A stretch of 12,128 bases of DNA from Paludibacter sp. (GTDB taxonomy: Bacteria; Bacteroidota; Bacteroidia; Bacteroidales; Paludibacteraceae): contig JANJXE010000007.1 of NCBI GenBank assembly GCA_024709185.1, positions 1 to 12,128 of the forward strand. The letters are read 5' to 3'. Positions 1 through 6,609 of this stretch are shown here, piece by piece. Below the pieces are notes generated by a model that made no database searches, had not been told where the DNA came from, and saw nothing but the letters and a program-made list of their open reading frames with translations. The stretch's first letter is position 1. Every line of letters starts with the position of its first letter. The position numbers and the translations under genes were made by a program.

Positions 1-964
1 GGATACTACCTTTGCAATTGGCAAAGTGAGTAGCGTCGGCAGTTGTACTTATATAGCGATTTGTTCCCTCTCTTAGTTTAATACCTGTTTTCCGGAGGAT
101 GATGTTTTCTGATCTCTCCCCCAAAAAACCCATTCCCGGTGCATGATAAATGTTGATGTTGTAAAGTTCAATATTTTTTGATTCAATAGCGTGAAATGCA
201 GGTCCGTATCTGTTAGTGCCCATGTGGCCTTTCATAATAAAAACCGAATTCACTGGAGGATAATTGTCGAGTTTTTGTGTGAATTTAAGGCTTTTATCGG
301 GCATAGTTGTTACCTTAACCGGTCGTTCACCGTGATAATCATACTTGTTAGCCCCGTAAACGGGTGATTTGGTTTTCTTGTCGAAAGCAATACTCTCACC
401 CGGGTTCCGGAATGTGGTTACATTTTCTGCTATGGGAAATCCGATTTGTCCGTCTCGTACTTCGTATGAAAAGCCTTTGTCGTACATTTTTAATGCAAAC
501 CAACCTTCCCGTGCATTGCTGTTAATTACTTCTCCCTGAACGTAGAACGGAATCTCCCAGTCGATGCTGAAATTTTTAAGTTTCACATTACCGGAGTTTT
601 CGATTAAGAATGGAATAATTTCACCATGAAACAGGAATTCTGAACCAGCACCATCAATAGTAATATTTTTTAACCCACTCAAATTGAAAGCGATGTTTTT
701 CATGCCATTGTCATGGTTGGTGATGGTGTGCAATTTTTTTACCGCTTTTTGTGCTGAAAAATGATACTTACCTTTTGGGAATTCAATAACAGTGGATTCA
801 TTTTTTAAAGATGATATCACTTTATTTACCGTTTCTGTAATATCATCCCCATTTTTAATTCCGTATTCGGAAAGTAATATTTTTTTTTGTTGGCCTGCAT
901 ACAACCGGGTTGAAAGGTTAGTTGCCTGCACTAAAATTATTAATATCAGATAGTGTAGTTTCAT
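1..964 (-). CDS. GH110-type right-handed beta-helix glycosidase, N-terminal part (gene cut by the left window edge)
   Basis: The reading frame is open from the ATG at 962-964 to the left edge and gives 321 residues with no stop, so the C-terminal half lies outside. Residues 1 to about 15 look like a signal peptide (MK, then a hydrophobic stretch ending in VQA). It is a clear paralog of the neighbouring 608 aa gene. From residue 62 to 150 the two align without a gap at roughly 60% identity by hand count, sharing FPKG, NHDNG, IDG.GS, FHG, IIPFLIE and SIDW/NIDW. Further on, R.GPAFH, NIYHA.GMG and ADATHF.NCKG (Asp310, His313) match as well. This pattern fits GH110 exo-alpha-1,3-galactosidases, which remove terminal alpha-galactose with inversion. 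The expected downstream Asp-Asp pair is not in the window, so catalytic competence cannot be judged. It is the last visible gene of the operon, 89 bp after the previous stop, with a hairpin in the gap. The leader carries AGAAAG some 15 bases before the ATG, a weak ribosome-binding candidate. The substrate is inferred only. Confidence 0.8.
   Translation of the reverse strand, partial: MKLHYLILIILVQATNLSTRLYAGQQKKILLSEYGIKNGDDITETVNKVISSLKNESTVIEFPKGKYHFSAQKAVKKLHTITNHDNGMKNIAFNLSGLKNITIDGAGSEFLFHGEIIPFLIENSGNVKLKNFSIDWEIPFYVQGEVINSNAREGWFALKMYDKGFSYEVRDGQIGFPIAENVTTFRNPGESIAFDKKTKSPVYGANKYDYHGERPVKVTTMPDKSLKFTQKLDNYPPVNSVFIMKGHMGTNRYGPAFHAIESKNIELYNINIYHAPGMGFLGERSENIILRKTGIKLREGTNRYISTTADATHFANCKGSI
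880..888 (-). repeat. Homopolymer tract (A9 on the coding strand) inside the partial GH110-type gene
   Basis: Nine consecutive A residues on the coding strand span codons 26-29 (Gln-Lys-Lys-Ile), just after the predicted signal peptide. The frame is intact as given. Such a run is prone to polymerase or replication slippage, and a single-base change would truncate the protein near its start. It may simply reflect AT-rich codon use. Confidence 0.9.
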
Positions 965-994
965 GTTGCGAAATCAATTTTCTTTCTTAAATCA

Positions 995-1032
995 AGTTTG
1001 CCGATAACTTTCCAGTAAGTTACCGGCAAACT
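995..1032 (-). terminator. Intercistronic hairpin between the two GH110-type genes (possible weak terminator, attenuator or mRNA 3'-end stabilizer)
   Basis: Arms at 995-1010 and 1017-1032 form a 16-pair helix around a 6-base loop. In the minus-strand transcript the only non-Watson-Crick pair is a G-U wobble, while in a plus-strand transcript the same position would be an A-C mismatch. This suggests the helix is maintained for the minus-strand mRNA. Downstream on the minus strand there is only a poor U-tract (TTGATTT), so strong intrinsic termination is unlikely. On the plus strand the helix is followed by T6 (1034-1039), so it could also stop antisense transcription. The hairpin starts 22 bases after the upstream gene's stop codon and ends about 30 bases before the next ATG. 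Its presence is certain; its role is inferred. Confidence 0.55.
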
Positions 1033-1053
1033 CTTTTTTATACCCGTAAAAAA

Positions 1054-2880
1054 TTAGTACTTTACCTTTGCTGTCTTTTTTGTAATCTCATCCAGTACTA
1101 CTTCAAAAGGTTTCTTCCGCTTGTTTTTGTTTCCCGAAATAACTACATTATGAGAATGCTGAATACTAATCACAGGCTCTTCTTTCCATTTTTGATAGGT
1201 AGTCGATTCTTCAATGGTATTGTTTATAAACTGAAGATTATCCACCGAAACAGCCTTCAAAAGCCCATCGCCAAATGTTTTGAAAGTATTATTCTCGATG
1301 ATAATATTTCGTTCGTAGGCCTTTTCAGGATTTATCTCCTCGAGACGGGGATTGATCCTGATGGTTACGTGGGGGGCTCCTCCGCCGTAGGCACCATCCA
1401 GAAAGGTATTATTACGAATAGTAACATCCTTTACTGCACCGCTCTCGAACCAGTGTTCCATGTCGCCTTCAAACAATATTCCCGTCATTTGCGATGAGAA
1501 AGTATTCCCTTCAACCAGCACTTTTTCCGGAGAACTGATTAAAATACTACGGGCCCGGTTGTTTCGAACAATATTGTTCCTGAAAATAAATTCGGGATAC
1601 CAGTCGGTATTTTCCAGTCCATCACCTAGTCCGATGATGCCGTTGATGGGTTGATCGAACCTGAATTTTGAATACTGATGATTGATAACCGTCACCTCCG
1701 TAATTTTCACTTTCGATTTTGGAAGTAAGTCGCGTCCGCCTACAACCTGCACACTATCACCCGCTTCGGCAAATTTAAAGCCGTATTGCTGCCTATGACT
1801 TAACCTCGCAATCACCGTGTAGTCATCCACCAGCTGTTCCACTTTTGTATAGGTGCCGTGCATATTACAGGCATCGTCCAGCATATTTTCGAACAAACAA
1901 TTTTCGATGATTACTTTTCCCTTACAGTTGGAAAAATGAGTAGCATCGGCCATTGCCGATAGAATACGATTCGAACCTGGACGTCGCATAACGTTAACCC
2001 TGTCTAAATGAACATTCTCTGTTTTTTCGACAATTACGCCCATGCCTCCGGCATGATAGATATTAACTCCCGACATTTCGACATTCTTTGAATCGGTAAG
2101 GTGAAAGGCCGGACTATGCCGGTTGGACCCAAAATACCCCTTAAAGGTAATAATACTGCCAACAGGAGGTGTTTTCTGAACAAATTTTGATTTCAGACGT
2201 ACTACATCCCTATCGATTTTGGTAGCATGGATGTCCATATTGTTGGGTCTGGGGATGGTGTGCCAATCATCGTTGCGATACTGTACCGCTTTGGTTACTG
2301 GATTAAAGCAGATGTTTTCACCCAGGAAGTATTCTTCCCATCCTTCTCCCTTAATTATCATTCTGTTACCCTGGATTACATAATTATTGAATCCCGGAGT
2401 CATCCGGACGTCAATAGACGAATTCTCATTATTTGAATTAATAATTTCACCTTCCACGTAAAAGGGGACTTCCCAGTCGATATTCAAATTATTGATTGTA
2501 ATGTTTGAGCTTTTTTCGATCAGGAACGGTATAATTTGTCCGTGAAAGATAAAATCAGAACCACCTCCATCAATTTCGATGTTTTGCATACCGATAAAAG
2601 GGAATGCAAAATTTCGGTAACCATTGTCGTGATTAGTAACTGCATGGTATTTCCCATAAGCCTGTGTAGGCCAAAAATGGTAGGTGCCTTTAGGGAAAAC
2701 CAGTTTGAAATTTCCTTCGCGGTAGTCGTCCGAACTAAGCAGCTTATAGATAAACGGTGTTATATCGGTTTTATAGGCTGTTAATTCGGACTCATTGAGT
2801 TGAATTACCCTTTTGTCTGCCATGGAATACAGCACAATCAAAAGGGCCAGGGCGCTGAAAAGAATTCTTTTTGCTATCAT
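1054..2880 (-). CDS. GH110-type right-handed beta-helix glycosidase (alpha-1,3-galactosidase-like)
   Basis: The 608 residues match the usual length of about 600 for GH110, a family of inverting exo-alpha-1,3-galactosidases known from Bacteroidetes. Residues 1-21 form a Sec signal peptide (Lys/Arg start, hydrophobic core, SMA before Asp22). Visible marks are FPKGTYHF (62-69), NHDNG (83-87), the DGGGSDF turn (104-110), NIDWEVPFY (133-141), HSPAFH (255-260), NIYHAGGMG (273-281), ADATHF (311-316) and MLDDACNMHGTY (333-344). Asp312 and Asp335-Asp336 are the likely catalytic acidic residues; their 23-residue spacing agrees, as I recall it, with the acidic residues reported for characterized GH110 enzymes. 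Later beta-helix rungs of NN.F/NNTF type run to about residue 585. There is no T9SS tail and no lipobox, so a periplasmic location is inferred. It starts 48 bp after the preceding gene and is followed by a paralog, which suggests a tandem duplication. Substrate preference (blood-group-B-like branched versus linear alpha-1,3-galactosides, or an algal galactan) cannot be read from the sequence. An unrelated function on the same fold is possible but less likely. Confidence 0.8.
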   Translation of the reverse strand: MIAKRILFSALALLIVLYSMADKRVIQLNESELTAYKTDITPFIYKLLSSDDYREGNFKLVFPKGTYHFWPTQAYGKYHAVTNHDNGYRNFAFPFIGMQNIEIDGGGSDFIFHGQIIPFLIEKSSNITINNLNIDWEVPFYVEGEIINSNNENSSIDVRMTPGFNNYVIQGNRMIIKGEGWEEYFLGENICFNPVTKAVQYRNDDWHTIPRPNNMDIHATKIDRDVVRLKSKFVQKTPPVGSIITFKGYFGSNRHSPAFHLTDSKNVEMSGVNIYHAGGMGVIVEKTENVHLDRVNVMRRPGSNRILSAMADATHFSNCKGKVIIENCLFENMLDDACNMHGTYTKVEQLVDDYTVIARLSHRQQYGFKFAEAGDSVQVVGGRDLLPKSKVKITEVTVINHQYSKFRFDQPINGIIGLGDGLENTDWYPEFIFRNNIVRNNRARSILISSPEKVLVEGNTFSSQMTGILFEGDMEHWFESGAVKDVTIRNNTFLDGAYGGGAPHVTIRINPRLEEINPEKAYERNIIIENNTFKTFGDGLLKAVSVDNLQFINNTIEESTTYQKWKEEPVISIQHSHNVVISGNKNKRKKPFEVVLDEITKKTAKVKY

Positions 2881-2928
2881 TTTAATTTGTTACATTATGA
2901 TGTTGTATCATCAGAACTGCAAATTTTT

Positions 2929-4746
2929 TCAGTTCTTCTTGATAAACTTTTGATTGTTTACGATACCATCATTCAAGGTTCTGATGATATACAGCCCATT
3001 GGTTAAGTCTGAAATATCAAGACTGGAACGGTTTGAATGATCGATTAAACAACTACCACTGAGATTGAAAATCTTAACTGATTCATAGGTTTTATCCAAT
3101 ACAAGTTCACCGTTCTCGTTCCTGAAAATAATAGATTTATCCGTTTTTCCGATGAGTTCATTCAGTGCTGTCGTAATATCTATACCTTCAAATTCGAAAG
3201 CCCCTGCGTCGGTAATACCGTTCCTTGATTTTCCACGAATATCTGTCGCAGGTACAACGTTCACCAGATTCACAGGGAATTCATCCACGCCAAAGTTGAT
3301 TCCCATACCGCCTGTCAATGTTTCAAGATAGGGTAAGCCCGATGAAGGTGTTGTAAGTCCTTCGTTGATGTTCTGTACACCATTATTAATCCACGATCTG
3401 TTGCCATTTGTTGCATTGATGTTCGATTCGAACAAGTCAGGGTAATTAACCGGATCACTAATGGATAATGCACCTCCGATGTGATTGAAAATATTGCCCT
3501 TGAATCTGCGTAAGGTAGCACTGTTGCTAACCGCAAGACAGGCTAAACCATAAACAGTCACTCCTGAAACTTCATTGTCATTCATCAGGTTGTTAATAAA
3601 ATAAGCCGAAACAGGCATGGCTTGTAACTGAATACTTGACGAGTTGGCTCTATCGGCATTATAGTTCTGAAAGAATGTATTGTTGGCAAGGATGAAGGTG
3701 CCTGTGTACATTACACCAGCACTGTTAAGGGCGAGTGTGTTGGCTGCTGTTCCGGAGTAAACATTTCCTTTGTTTTGATAAAACACATTGTTGCTGAATT
3801 TCAAATTAAACACCGATGATGTGTTTACCCCATTCCCTGCAATTGCTAATACCGAACCAGCTCCATCCGACTCATTCCGGTAAAACACGGAATTGGTAAT
3901 ATTCAGATTGCTTGTTACACTGGCATTTAGTCTGACCATTATGGCACCTCCGGTTGCAGTGCCTGTATTTGAAGTATTTACTTTCGATTGGTTTCCTTCA
4001 AAATAGCACTGATCAACATTGAATGTGCCTTCGCCCGAAAAGACAATTGCACCTCCGTAATGGGTACCTGAAAAGAATGCCAGTTTAGGATTTGCATTGT
4101 TGATAAAACGTGTTTTAGAGATATTTACAGTATTGGCATTTATTGTTGCATTGGTAAACGTCATGATTGCTCCTCCAAAGTTCGACTGACAAGCTTCAAA
4201 AGTGCAATTATCAACGTTCAGTATGCCACCTCTTACCATGATGGCTCCGCCTCCTTCCCAGGTTCCCTGAGCTGTGATCAGGTTTGTAAGTGTTATATCA
4301 TTCAGGGAGAGATTACCACCTCCAATCACATCAAAGGCTCCTCCTAACTTTAGAATGTTGTTTCTAACGTTTTTGATCGTCATCGTTTGCAAGGATGCCG
4401 TTTTTCCACTTAACTGAAACAGAGTTGTCCCGGTTGTTTCTGCTGCAAATGCAGCATCATCCATCGATTGGAGGATAACTCCCGAACGTGATTCCCCAAT
4501 CAGCGTTATATTGTCATTCAGAATTGAAATCTTCTCCTGAATGGTGTATGTGCCATTGGCGAGATGAATGGTCATGTTGTCGGTCCATTTGGTTGGATTC
4601 AGTGTAAGCCAGGGGCTTTCAGGACTTGTACCTGCATTTTCATCGGATGCTGCAAGACTGTTCGGGTTTACATAAACTATTGTTTCAACTGCAAAAGTGC
4701 TTATTGTCATCATTGACAATACGATTGATAAAAATATACTTTTCAT
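2929..4746 (-). CDS. Secreted beta-helix protein, choice-of-anchor-Q-like, with T9SS type A sorting domain (paralog 1)
   Basis: This is a 605-residue protein of unassigned biochemical role. Residues 1-19 are a signal peptide (cleavage after TFA). The N-terminal block at 23-100 (VYVNPNS..ASDENAGTSPESPWLTL, then ANGTYTI and IGESRSGVILQ) is typical of DUF1565-like or pectate-lyase-like secreted beta-helix proteins. Many short rungs follow, with GGAIM/GGAI turns (166, 191, 231, 267) and NN.F steps. TDIRGKSRNGITDAGAFEFE (501-520) is the choice-of-anchor-Q signature that closes such helices. Residues about 538-605 (VKIFNLSGS, LDISDLTNGLYIIRT, QKFIKKN) form a Por/T9SS type A C-terminal sorting domain, so the mature protein should be exported across the outer membrane and held on the surface or released. 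No catalytic motif was recognised. It begins 5 bp after the stop of its paralog, so translation is probably coupled. It may be a surface glycan-binding protein or a lyase/hydrolase of unknown family. Confidence 0.85.
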   Translation of the reverse strand: MKSIFLSIVLSMMTISTFAVETIVYVNPNSLAASDENAGTSPESPWLTLNPTKWTDNMTIHLANGTYTIQEKISILNDNITLIGESRSGVILQSMDDAAFAAETTGTTLFQLSGKTASLQTMTIKNVRNNILKLGGAFDVIGGGNLSLNDITLTNLITAQGTWEGGGAIMVRGGILNVDNCTFEACQSNFGGAIMTFTNATINANTVNISKTRFINNANPKLAFFSGTHYGGAIVFSGEGTFNVDQCYFEGNQSKVNTSNTGTATGGAIMVRLNASVTSNLNITNSVFYRNESDGAGSVLAIAGNGVNTSSVFNLKFSNNVFYQNKGNVYSGTAANTLALNSAGVMYTGTFILANNTFFQNYNADRANSSSIQLQAMPVSAYFINNLMNDNEVSGVTVYGLACLAVSNSATLRRFKGNIFNHIGGALSISDPVNYPDLFESNINATNGNRSWINNGVQNINEGLTTPSSGLPYLETLTGGMGINFGVDEFPVNLVNVVPATDIRGKSRNGITDAGAFEFEGIDITTALNELIGKTDKSIIFRNENGELVLDKTYESVKIFNLSGSCLIDHSNRSSLDISDLTNGLYIIRTLNDGIVNNQKFIKKN

Positions 4747-4751
4747 GATAT

Positions 4752-6581
4752 TTATTTTTTAAATGATTGTTGTATGCCTGAAATTCCGTCTTTGGTTGTT
4801 TTGATAAGGTAAATGCCTTTTTGAAGTGCTGAAACATCAATTCCGCCTTCCGGATGATCTTGCTTCAAAATGGATTTTCCATCAATAGAGATAATTTCCA
4901 CCTGATCAGGATTGTTGGTGAAATATAAAGCAGTGCTAAACGGGGTTGGATAGGCTACTTGTTGTTTGATACCGACCTTAAATAAGGAAGTGCTGGTGAC
5001 CTGCATTTCCCATGCTCCTGCATCCCGGCTACCATCTGAGATTGGGTTGCCAAGAATGTCGGTTTGAGGTACAATATTGACACCTCCCAACAGGTATTCA
5101 TTCACACCATTATTTAAAGCAACGGAAACACTGTCGGGCGAGCTGGTAAAATCGATGTAGGGCACACCTGATGCTTGCGGCTGTTTCAGTGTAATCTGCA
5201 TTTGCGTTCTAATAAGTCGTTGACCTGTTAAGTTTTTCTTATCAGGAGATTCCGTGTTATTCAAATCCGGAAAGTTAAGTGGACTCAATGAACCACCGGT
5301 AGCATTGAGGACGTTTCCTAATAAAACCATGGTATCAATATTAACGGGTGGTATATTATAACTGCCTTCCAGTACAAATCCATAAGTGCCTGCCTGGGGT
5401 GTTCCTTCATCGGTTTCATTATCGTTCATAAAATTATTGATAATGTAATATCTCATTTTTACATCGCCGATACTTATACTCCTTACATTGGTTCTGGCTG
5501 GATTAAAATTGCCATACAGAGAGTTGTTTACGAAGACAAATTGACCTTTTCCTGTATAGTTTGCTTTGCCGGGCAGACTCAAGGTATTGTTGAATTGTGC
5601 ATTCACCAAATTGCCTGTGTTTTTATGGAAAACACAGTTTTTAAATGTGATGTCGAGTTCGGTATCGGGAGTGGCTGCTGTGTTTGCTGCACAATGCAAT
5701 ACACTTCCGGCGTTGGCTGATTTGTTGTTGCTGAAAGTAGAGTTGGTGAAATGAAGTGTCGATTTTTTATCCGCATCATAACGTACCATCACCACACCAC
5801 CCCATCCGTTTTTCTCCGTATGGTTGTTTTCAAAATAGCATTTGTCGGCTATCACAGTCGCTGAGCCGGTCATGCAAATGGCTCCTCCAAACCGGTAGGT
5901 TTCATAATCTATCACTTCGGGATTGCCATTGTTGATGAAGCTGCTGTTGGTGAGATTGGCGGTAGCACCTGGTGAAACGTAAATAGCTCCACCTTGTGTT
6001 GCATAACAATTTTCGAAAATAGTACTGTCGGCATTCAGAATTCCCCTGTTCATTACCGCACCACCCCAGGCGTTTCCGCCGTTTCCGTAGATCTTAATAT
6101 TTTTAATGTAGATATTCTTCAGGTTCAGCGTCGAAGTAGCTGTTAATTCAAAAGCACCTCCGTAACTATGATTGGTTTCATCATCACCGTCATTGCCCCA
6201 GTCGTACAGCATGTTTTTAATTGTCAGATTTCGAAGGTTGGCTACAACTCCCTCTCCGATGGAGAAGAAACGACTGGTGGTCATGTTGAAATTGTACGAC
6301 ATATCATCTTGCCCCTGAATGATTACGCCTGCTTTTGATTGACCAATTACCGTAACATTTTTGTTAACAAAGGCTCTTTGCGATAGGGTATAGATACCAT
6401 CAGCTACCATAATGGTGTCGTTTTTATTCCAGCTTGCTACATTTAGTGTAAGCCAGGGCGATTCGGGTGTATCACCCCAGTTGCTGTCGCTGGCAGCAGG
6501 GTGGTTTGCATTAACATACAGGATTGTTGCATTCACCGAGATGGATACAACTGTAAGAATGAGTAAAAAAAGTTGTTTCAT
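4752..6581 (-). CDS. Secreted beta-helix protein, choice-of-anchor-Q-like, with T9SS type A sorting domain (paralog 2)
   Basis: This 609-residue protein is the tandem partner of the next gene in the operon. The signal peptide is residues 1-18 (cleavage after VNA). Residues 20-95 repeat the partner's layout (ILYVNANHPAASDSN, TPESPWLTLN, ADGIYTL, VIGQSKAGVIIQGQDD). Beta-helix rungs follow with GGAF (141), GGAVM (173), GGAI (197), GGAICM (232) and GGVVMV (261) turns. DILGNPISDGSRDAGAWEM (508-526) is the choice-of-anchor-Q signature. Residues about 543-609 make the T9SS sorting domain (YPTPFSTALYF, VEIISIDGKSIL, IDVSALQKGIYLIKT, QQSFKK). The two paralogs keep the N-terminal block and tail well, while the middle rungs and loops differ, as expected for surface proteins that contact different targets. 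No catalytic residues were recognised. It starts 28 bp after the stop of the 634 aa gene and ends 5 bp before its paralog. The role could be glycan binding, polysaccharide cleavage or adhesion; position in the PUL favours the first two. Confidence 0.85.
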   Translation of the reverse strand: MKQLFLLILTVVSISVNATILYVNANHPAASDSNWGDTPESPWLTLNVASWNKNDTIMVADGIYTLSQRAFVNKNVTVIGQSKAGVIIQGQDDMSYNFNMTTSRFFSIGEGVVANLRNLTIKNMLYDWGNDGDDETNHSYGGAFELTATSTLNLKNIYIKNIKIYGNGGNAWGGAVMNRGILNADSTIFENCYATQGGAIYVSPGATANLTNSSFINNGNPEVIDYETYRFGGAICMTGSATVIADKCYFENNHTEKNGWGGVVMVRYDADKKSTLHFTNSTFSNNKSANAGSVLHCAANTAATPDTELDITFKNCVFHKNTGNLVNAQFNNTLSLPGKANYTGKGQFVFVNNSLYGNFNPARTNVRSISIGDVKMRYYIINNFMNDNETDEGTPQAGTYGFVLEGSYNIPPVNIDTMVLLGNVLNATGGSLSPLNFPDLNNTESPDKKNLTGQRLIRTQMQITLKQPQASGVPYIDFTSSPDSVSVALNNGVNEYLLGGVNIVPQTDILGNPISDGSRDAGAWEMQVTSTSLFKVGIKQQVAYPTPFSTALYFTNNPDQVEIISIDGKSILKQDHPEGGIDVSALQKGIYLIKTTKDGISGIQQSFKK

Positions 6582-6609
6582 AATATTTCTGAGTTTACGA
6601 GTGAATAAT

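Noticed and set aside
965..1053. Internal promoter of the Bacteroidota type (TAnnTTTG) before the left-edge gene
   Set aside because: No match to the -7 element was found on the minus strand in this gap, nor in the 2881-2928 or 10210-10230 gaps.
2913..2936. Short inverted repeat (7-bp arms AGAACTG/CAGTTCT) overlapping the stop codon of the 605 aa gene side of the gap
   Set aside because: It precedes the coding end rather than following a U-tract on the transcribed strand, has a 10-base A/T-rich loop, and is weak; I see no firm case for a terminator or regulatory element.
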